Assembly (NCBI GenBank): GCA_026710435.1 | Contig: JAPOQZ010000254.1 | Coordinates: 38,604-102,603 of the forward strand | Direction: 5' to 3' | DNA from: a bacterium | GTDB taxonomy: Bacteria; Actinomycetota; Acidimicrobiia; Spongiisociales; Spongiisociaceae | Length of the DNA: 64,000 nt | In this document: piece by piece, positions 58,345-64,000 of the stretch | Layout of the letters: each line of letters begins with the position of its first letter | Numbering within the stretch: position 1 is the stretch's first letter | The notes under the pieces: model-generated | The model's database searches: none | The model's input: only the letters and a program-made list of their open reading frames with translations | What the model was told of the DNA's origin: nothing | Made by a program: the position numbers and the translations under genes

Positions 58345-59955
58345 ATGAGGGTGTCGAAACGACTCAAGTACTGGGGGTGGGGATACGAGGGGGACGGGCT
58401 GTCGACGTCGGATCGGGACGCACTGCTCGCCACTCTCGCCGTCGAGTACGGGATCAACGGATCCAGAACAGGAGCGGTACCAACGCTCGACGACATATCG
58501 CTCCCCCGCCCCCGCCTGACGCCGCCGACCGGCCTCGCCCCCCTATGCACACAGGAACCGTACGAGCGGGTCCTGCACAGCTTCGGGCAGTCCCAGCCCG
58601 ACTCGATCCGCATCTTCGCCAGGGAATTCGGGCACGCTCCCGACGTGGTGGCCTACCCGCGGAACGAGGCCGATGTGGTGGCGTTGATGGACTGGGCTGG
58701 CGAAAGGGGGGCGGCGCTGATTCCGTTCGGCGGCGGGTCGTCGGTCGTGGGCGGTGTGACGCCGGACGTAGACGATGGTTTTTCCGGAGTCGCAACGATG
58801 GACATGAGCCGCATGAACCGTGTACTTGAGGTGGACACGCACTCGCGGGCCGCGCGAATCCAGGGCGGTGCGAGGGGACCCGAACTCGAGGCCGCTCTCA
58901 AGCCGCACGGTGTGACGCTCCGTCACTTCCCCCAGTCTTTCCAGCACTCCACCTTGGGCGGTTGGATCGCCACCCGGTCGGGTGGCCACTTCGCGACCTT
59001 GTACACCCACATCGACGACTTGGTCGAGAACGTGACGATGGTGACACCTGCAGGGCGGATGGAGTCGCGGCGTCTGCCGGGATCAGGGGCCGGTCCGAGC
59101 CCTGATCGGCTGGTTGTCGGCTCCGAGGGCTCGCTCGGGGTGATCACAAAAGCATGGGTGAGGGTTCAAGGGCGGGTGAGGTTCAAGGCGACAGCCGGGT
59201 TCCGCTTCTCCGACTTTGTCCAAGCAGCCGGAGCGGTGCGGGCGATCGCGCAGGCCGGACTGTTCCCGGCCAACGTGAGGATCGTGGACGGCGTGGAGTT
59301 GGCAGTGAACGGGGCCGGGGACGGTTCGTTCACCCTGATGGTGGTTTCGTTCGAGTCTGCCGACCGCCCCGTCGAGGCCTGGATGGGTGTCGCCGCGGAG
59401 TGCGTGCTCGATCACGGCGGAGCACCCGATGTCGATTGGCGGTCGACTCCCGACGCCCACCTTCACGGAGCGGCAGGCGCCTGGCGGGATGCGTTCATCA
59501 GGATGCCCTACAACCGAGAGGTCCTAACGCCGCTCGGCATCATCTCCGACACGTTCGAGTCGGCCATCACATGGGACCGTTTCGAGTCTTTCTACCGTTC
59601 GGTCAGGGATGCAACTCGCCAAGCCATCCGAGAAGCAACCGGTCAGGAAGGCGCCGTGTCGTGCCGGTTCAGCCACGCCTACCCGGACGGCCCCGCCCCC
59701 TACTTCGCCTTCCACTGTGCCGCACGACCGGAGTCCATGCTTGAGCAGTGGTCGGAGATCAAGCGGGCTGTCTCGGATGCGGTCATAGCCGGCGGTGGCA
59801 CCATCACGCACCACCATGCGGTTGGCCGCGACCACATGCCCTGGTACGAGCGGCAACGACCCCCACTGTTCGGCAACGTGCTGGCTCGCGCCAAGACACA
59901 CCTCGACCCACACGGGATTCTCAACCCCGGTGTGCTGGTGTCAAGCGGCGAGTAA
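58345..59955 (+). CDS. FAD-linked oxidase, alkyl-DHAP synthase-like
   Basis: 536 residues. The PCMH FAD-binding domain (about residues 95-280) includes VAYPRNEADVVALMDWA, IPFGGGSSVVGGV, STLGGWIATRSGGHFATLYTHIDDLV and VGSEGSLGVIT. The C-terminal cap ends with the His-rich active-site stretch GGTITHHHAVGRDHMPWY, typical of alkyldihydroxyacetonephosphate synthase. The product would be an ether lipid precursor, but related bacterial oxidases act on 2-hydroxyacids. ATG 58345 or GTG 58342 starts the frame. A family 1 element follows 15 bases after the stop. Confidence 0.8.
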   Translation: MRVSKRLKYWGWGYEGDGLSTSDRDALLATLAVEYGINGSRTGAVPTLDDISLPRPRLTPPTGLAPLCTQEPYERVLHSFGQSQPDSIRIFAREFGHAPDVVAYPRNEADVVALMDWAGERGAALIPFGGGSSVVGGVTPDVDDGFSGVATMDMSRMNRVLEVDTHSRAARIQGGARGPELEAALKPHGVTLRHFPQSFQHSTLGGWIATRSGGHFATLYTHIDDLVENVTMVTPAGRMESRRLPGSGAGPSPDRLVVGSEGSLGVITKAWVRVQGRVRFKATAGFRFSDFVQAAGAVRAIAQAGLFPANVRIVDGVELAVNGAGDGSFTLMVVSFESADRPVEAWMGVAAECVLDHGGAPDVDWRSTPDAHLHGAAGAWRDAFIRMPYNREVLTPLGIISDTFESAITWDRFESFYRSVRDATRQAIREATGQEGAVSCRFSHAYPDGPAPYFAFHCAARPESMLEQWSEIKRAVSDAVIAGGGTITHHHAVGRDHMPWYERQRPPLFGNVLARAKTHLDPHGILNPGVLVSSGE

Positions 59956-59970
59956 CGACTAGCGACCACG

Positions 59971-60075
59971 TAGGACGGTGCTGAGCAATCCACCATCGGC
60001 CTGCCAGCCGCAGGCATAATGCCTGGGCTGGCAGGCGGCAGGCCTGAGCAATCGTCATTGTTCAGCACCCTCCTA
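59971..60075 (-). mobile_element. 105-bp inverted-repeat element, family 1, copy B
   Basis: It is in inverse orientation to copy A at 52767 and about 90 percent identical by eye. The terminal inverted repeats are TAGGACGGTGCTGAGCAAT and, inverted, TAGGAGGGTGCTGAACAAT. The centre is a long imperfect palindrome (CAGGCATAATGCCTG). Confidence 0.8.
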
Positions 60076-60103
60076 GACAGTCCCGCGGTCGCAGAGGGAA
60101 GGG

Positions 60104-60289
60104 GTAATCCTGCTGCTCGCACCGCCGGGACTGAAGGGACTCGCTCTAGCCGAGACGGAATTCGGTGCCGTCAGGGGAGAGGAAGGGTCCTCTCACTACC
60201 AGCAACACGACGCAGTTGAATTGGCCCGCCGCCACAGTCTCGAAGAGGTCTGGACCCTCCAGATCGACCGAGTTCTGCCCCCGCGGTAG
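60104..60289 (+). pseudogene. possible C-terminal gene remnant
   Basis: A plus-strand frame without a start codon gives VILLLAPPGLKGLALAET, then EGSSHYQQHDAVELARRHSL and QIDRVLPPR before a TAG. The composition is protein-like and it follows directly after element copy B, so it may be the tail of a gene cut by that insertion. I do not recognise the family. Confidence 0.3.
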
Positions 60290-60332
60290 CGGCTTTCGAG
60301 GGCCGATATGGTTGGTCGGGGCCGGTGCTGTG

Positions 60333-61862
60333 TTATCCCTCTGACACTCCGGCCATGAGGAGACCGAGACGTTGTACCGTCGCTTCCTCCTGATCGAGCG
60401 TACCCATGATCCTGCCCTCGAACATGACGGCGATCCGGTCCGAGAGACCGATCACCTCGTCCAAGTCCTCCGAGATCAGGAGGATGGCGGTTCCGTCGGC
60501 ACGCCGGTCCATCAGCACCGAGTGGATGTACTCGGCGGCCCCGATATCGACCCCGCGGGTGGGTTGGGCAGCGATCAGGACATCGGGATCTCCGGACAGT
60601 TCCCGGGCGATGATGAGTTTCTGTATGTTGCCCCCCGACAGGTTGGCGGTGGGCGTGTCCAGCGTGGGGGTCTTGACGGTGAAACGCCGAACGAGGTCCG
60701 AGCACAGGGATTCGATCTCCTTGAAGTTCAGGAAACCTCGGCGGCTCGTCGGTGGCAGGTCGTGGCTGGTGAGGATCAGGTTCTCGGCGACGCTGAATTC
60801 TCCGATCGTACCGTCCCTCATCCGTTCCTCCGGGATGTAGGCGACCCCGAGCCGGCGGATCTCCTTCGGGGTCTTGGCTGTGGTATCGGCGCCGTTCATG
60901 ACCACGTTGCCGGAGACGCCCGGGCGGAGCCCCGCCAATGCCTCCGCCAACTCACGCTGGCCGTTGCCGGAGACCCCCGCGATACCGAGCACTTCACCGC
61001 TCCGGACCTCCAAGTCGAACCCTTGGACGGCCGGCGTACCTCGATCGCCGAGCACTTCGAGTCCGGTGATGGAGATCCTCGCCTGTCCGGTGTCGGACTC
61101 TCCCCGCTTCGGAGCCAACCTGACCTCCCGGCCGACCATCATGTGGGCGAGTTGCTCGCGGCTCGTCTCCGAAGGCACGGTCCGCCCGGTCACGCGACCG
61201 CCGCGGAGCACGGTTATCCGGTCTGAGAGACTCATGACTTCGTGGAGCTTGTGAGAGATGAACACCAGACCCCGGCCACCCTCGGTCATCTGCCGCAAGG
61301 TTACGAACAGTTCCTGAACCTCGGAGGGCGTCAGTACCGAGGTTGGCTCGTCGAGGATCAGGATCGATACGTCCCGGTAGATCGCTTTCAAGATCTCAAC
61401 CCTCTGGCGTTCCCCGACTGCTAGTTGCCAGATATAGGCCTCCGGGTCGATCTGGAGCCCGTACGTCTCGGACAGTTCCCGGATCCGTTCATGGACTGGG
61501 TCGAGGTCCTGTAGGAGACGGCGTGCGGAGGGAAGGCCCAAGGCCACGTTCTCCGCGACGGTGAGGGTGGGTACCAGCATGAAATGCTGGTGAATCATGC
61601 CTATTCCGTGGTCGATGGCGTCCGAGGGGGAATTGATGGTCACCGGCTCCCCTCGGAGCCGTAGTTCCCCTTCATCGGCGTGGTACAGCCCGTACAGGAT
61701 CTTCATCAGGGTGCTCTTGCCCGCGCCGTTCTCGCCCAGCAGGGTGTGAACCTCGCCTGGCCGTACATCGAAGTCGACCCGCTCGTTGGCGATTACCCCG
61801 GGGAAGCGCTTGGTGATTCCCTCCATCTCGAGGAGCGGCGCGGCAGCCACGCTCGGTTCCAT
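60333..61862 (-). CDS. ABC transporter ATP-binding protein, duplicated NBD, nucleoside/sugar type
   Basis: 509 residues. The first domain has GENGAGKST, HQHFMLVPTLTVAENVALG and ILILDEPTSVLTPSE. The second has GVSGNGQRE, LSGGNIQKLIIAREL and VLIAAQPTRGVD. It has the same organisation as the gene at 31856 and is clearly a paralogue. It follows its permease by two bases (TAG GC ATG). No binding protein is visible in the window. The frame extending to 62315 is a shadow of the permease. Confidence 0.88.
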   Translation of the reverse strand: MEPSVAAAPLLEMEGITKRFPGVIANERVDFDVRPGEVHTLLGENGAGKSTLMKILYGLYHADEGELRLRGEPVTINSPSDAIDHGIGMIHQHFMLVPTLTVAENVALGLPSARRLLQDLDPVHERIRELSETYGLQIDPEAYIWQLAVGERQRVEILKAIYRDVSILILDEPTSVLTPSEVQELFVTLRQMTEGGRGLVFISHKLHEVMSLSDRITVLRGGRVTGRTVPSETSREQLAHMMVGREVRLAPKRGESDTGQARISITGLEVLGDRGTPAVQGFDLEVRSGEVLGIAGVSGNGQRELAEALAGLRPGVSGNVVMNGADTTAKTPKEIRRLGVAYIPEERMRDGTIGEFSVAENLILTSHDLPPTSRRGFLNFKEIESLCSDLVRRFTVKTPTLDTPTANLSGGNIQKLIIARELSGDPDVLIAAQPTRGVDIGAAEYIHSVLMDRRADGTAILLISEDLDEVIGLSDRIAVMFEGRIMGTLDQEEATVQRLGLLMAGVSEG

Positions 61863-61864
61863 GC

Positions 61865-62797
61865 CTAATGCCCCCTTTGGAACGGTCGGGTAAGCGCGGA
61901 CGGCTGTCCGGTGCGACGGGAGACGAGTACGAGTACCAGGATGGTGAGCACCGCCGGGAACATCCCGACGATGCTGGCAGTGGTGCCTACCACGATTCCG
62001 AGGGTCTTCCATTGCAGGACAGTGGCGGACACCAAACCGAACACCATTGCCCCGGCCATGACTCCAATGGGCCGCCAGGCACCGAAGTAGACCAGAGCGA
62101 TGGCGATGAAGCCGTGCCCGTTGGTCAGGTTCTGCTGGAAGATCCCTAACTCGAGGGCCAGAGCGCCGCCGGCCAGACCTGCCATGGCATTGCCCGCGAA
62201 GATCGTGATGTAGCGGGTCCGGTCGACACTCACACCGAGGCTGTCGGCCGCCTCCGGGGTCTCCCCCACCGCGCGAACGTTCAGCCCGAACGGGGTCCGG
62301 TTCATGACGAACCAAAGGGTCGGAACCAGCAGGAACGCGACATAGACGAGGATGTTCTGGTGGAAGAGGACCTCCCCCACCAGTGGAAGGTCTCCTAGTA
62401 GGGGCACGGCGACGTCCCCGAGACCGTCGATGGGCGTGGGTGTTCCGACCTGCTTCTGGAATAGGAGGTCGCTGAGACCGAGCCCGAAGATGAAGATACC
62501 GATGCCGCTGATGCCTTGCTCCGCTTTGAGGGCAAGCGTCACCACCCCGTAGGCGATGCCCATCACCCCGCCCACCACCAGGCTGACCACGATCCCGAGC
62601 AGAACGCTATCAGTGCGGAGGGTTGCGTAGTAGGCACCGTAGGCGCCGAGGAGCATGACTCCCTCCACGCCCAGGTTGAGCACCCCGCTGCGCTGGCCGA
62701 GGGTCTCGCCCAAGGCGGCTAGCAAGAAGGGCGTGGCGAGCCTGATCGCCGAGGCAACGGTCGCCAGCAAGACCGAGACGGTCAGGAAGTCGGTCAC
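61865..62797 (-). CDS. ABC transporter permease, nucleoside/sugar type (second subunit)
   Basis: 310 residues with about nine helices. LGETLGQRSGVLNLGVEGVMLLGAYGAY and LNVRAVGETPEAADSLGVSVDRTRY are the conserved loops, as in the permease at 29798. The GTG start at 62797 overlaps the preceding stop (GTGA). Confidence 0.87.
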   Translation of the reverse strand: MTDFLTVSVLLATVASAIRLATPFLLAALGETLGQRSGVLNLGVEGVMLLGAYGAYYATLRTDSVLLGIVVSLVVGGVMGIAYGVVTLALKAEQGISGIGIFIFGLGLSDLLFQKQVGTPTPIDGLGDVAVPLLGDLPLVGEVLFHQNILVYVAFLLVPTLWFVMNRTPFGLNVRAVGETPEAADSLGVSVDRTRYITIFAGNAMAGLAGGALALELGIFQQNLTNGHGFIAIALVYFGAWRPIGVMAGAMVFGLVSATVLQWKTLGIVVGTTASIVGMFPAVLTILVLVLVSRRTGQPSALTRPFQRGH

Positions 62798-63891
62798 GGG
62801 GGACCTGCCCGCTCCAACGCCGAGTCACTCTCCGCCGCTGCGGCGCCGGGATCATCCTCCTGCTCTGACATCCGGGCAGCTGATCGTGCCAACAGGACCC
62901 GGGCTTGGATGCTGCCCACTACGAACACGACTACCAGACCGTTCAGGGCCAGGATCAATGCAGCGGGGACCTGCACCGCTCGTTGCAGGGCGTTGGCGCC
63001 AACCAGCAGCGCCCCGAACAGGAACGAGGCGGGGATCGTCCAGAGGGGATGCAGGCCGCCGAACAGGGCGGCCACGATCCCATTGAAGCCGGCCGCGCCC
63101 GTGAAGGTGGTCGCTCCGCCATCGGTCGCCAGCCGGTGCCCCTCGCTACCGAACACCAACGTCACGCCGGCAAGCCCGCACATGGCGCCGCTGTACACAA
63201 AGGCCAGCACGACGTTGCGTTTCACCGACATTCCGGCATAGAGCGAGGCGAAGGGATTGTGTCCTGAGGCTCGAAGGCGAAGGCCCTGAGTGGTGCGGAA
63301 CAGGACCACGTAGCAGACGACCACCATCAGCACGGCTACGACCACTCCGAGGTGCAGCCGGGTTCCACCGGGGAGGATCGGAAGGTCGGCGTTGGTGCTG
63401 AGCCGTTCGGTGTGCGGAATCCGGGAACCCTTCTCGATCTCGCCCGGGTCCATCAATGGGCCTCTGAGCAGGAGGTTCAGGATCTGGACAGCGATGATGT
63501 TGAGCATGATGGTGCTCAGTATCTCGTTCACCCCGGCATACGACTTGAGGGCGCCTGCCATCCCACCCCAGATAGCGCCGCCTATCGCTCCGAACAGGAA
63601 AGCCAGCGGCAGCAGCGCAAAGCGCGGTAGATCGGGAACGGCCAGGACCACGAGGGTGGAAAGGATCGCGCCGGCGATGATTTGACCTTCCCCACCGATG
63701 TTGATGACACCCGTCCGGAAGGCCACGCTTATTCCCGCGCCCACCAGAAGCAGCGGCATTGCTTTGAGCGCGCTGTTGGCCAGGTTCTTGGTGCCACCGA
63801 AGGCGCCGTCGAACAGCGCCGCATATCCGGTCAGCGGATTCGCCCCGAGGATCAACAACATGATCGCCCCGACGAGGGCGGCCGCAAGCAC
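62794..63891 (-). CDS. ABC transporter permease, nucleoside/sugar type (first subunit, start uncertain)
   Basis: At least 365 residues. SVAFRTGVINIGGEGQIIAGAI and LRLRASGHNPFASLYAGMSV are the family loops; the C-terminus ends in an acidic Ala/Glu-rich tail. GTG 63891 lies just before the first helix, but the frame stays open to the window edge with coding-like sequence (RNRRLLLARLAGPG). The true start is therefore probably further right and the gene may be 5' partial. It is the first visible gene of the 60.3-64 kb operon. Confidence 0.85.
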   Translation of the reverse strand: MLAAALVGAIMLLILGANPLTGYAALFDGAFGGTKNLANSALKAMPLLLVGAGISVAFRTGVINIGGEGQIIAGAILSTLVVLAVPDLPRFALLPLAFLFGAIGGAIWGGMAGALKSYAGVNEILSTIMLNIIAVQILNLLLRGPLMDPGEIEKGSRIPHTERLSTNADLPILPGGTRLHLGVVVAVLMVVVCYVVLFRTTQGLRLRASGHNPFASLYAGMSVKRNVVLAFVYSGAMCGLAGVTLVFGSEGHRLATDGGATTFTGAAGFNGIVAALFGGLHPLWTIPASFLFGALLVGANALQRAVQVPAALILALNGLVVVFVVGSIQARVLLARSAARMSEQEDDPGAAAAESDSALERAGPP

Positions 63892-64000
63892 CGCCCCTAT
63901 GAGGACCCCGGGTCCGGCGAGCCGCGCCAGCAGCAGCCTGCGGTTCCTATTCAGACACGCCTCCGTAACGGATCGAACCGGCCCCGCAGGACCCCCGCCA

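Noticed and set aside
1..64000. tRNA, rRNA, CRISPR arrays, prophage genes and full-size insertion sequences
   Set aside because: I scanned by eye for cloverleaf-like ends, regular spacer repeats, transposases and integrases and found none that I can support.

Overview
The window is GC-rich, gene-dense, bacterial DNA. Solute-binding lipoproteins with Thr/Ala-rich linkers after the lipobox, GTG starts, ATGA operon overlaps and many osmolyte/amide hydrolase families suggest an uncultured Actinomycetota, perhaps Acidimicrobiia-like. The placement is an inference; there is no rRNA, tRNA or phylogenetic marker here.

Layout. 1-5.1 kb: the end of an iron-type ABC permease, a DUF2339 membrane protein, and an OsmC gene behind a SAM-I (S-box) riboswitch, a short leader ORF and a hairpin. 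5.2-6.1 kb: a hypothetical gene with an in-frame stop and a truncated VOC gene. 6.3-20.2 kb: an enzyme block with a phosphotriesterase-like protein, an N,N-dimethylformamidase-like subunit, a phosphodiesterase, two related amidohydrolases, a degenerate metallo-beta-lactamase fold protein, Gfo/Idh, a U32-like protein, creatininase, M20 hydrolase and two enolase-superfamily enzymes. 20.2-26.2 kb: an IclR regulator divergent from a spermidine/putrescine-type ABC operon that ends in an acetamidase/formamidase. A 15-bp palindrome, CGCAA-N5-TTGCG, lies in both the IclR/ABC and the Gfo-U32 intergenic regions. 26.2-27.9 kb: gene remnants among ~105-bp inverted-repeat elements. 26.9-39.4 kb: a minus-strand carbohydrate-type block with a BMP-family ABC importer, dehydrogenase, FGGY kinase, DhnA-type aldolase, DapA-like and Gfo/Idh enzymes.

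40.5-55.0 kb is the most unusual part. Glycine/sarcosine/betaine reductase-type genes are interleaved with a complete oligopeptide-type ABC transporter. grdA and grdB each contain an in-frame UGA at the family's selenocysteine position, followed by a hairpin suited to a bacterial SECIS. There are two grdE-like genes, one grdC, a protein with three RidA-like domains in one chain, and a family-5 solute-binding protein whose two halves are in swapped (circularly permuted) order. Conventional gene calling would split or truncate both selenoproteins. grdD, thioredoxin genes and selenocysteine machinery are not in the window.

55.1-64 kb: a second DMT exporter, a hypothetical protein, a frameshifted macro-domain gene, a CBS-HEPN-like fusion, an FAD-linked oxidase and another BMP-type ABC operon running off the edge. 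Two families of short inverted-repeat elements are scattered through the window, and two of the insertions supply stop codons to neighbouring frames.
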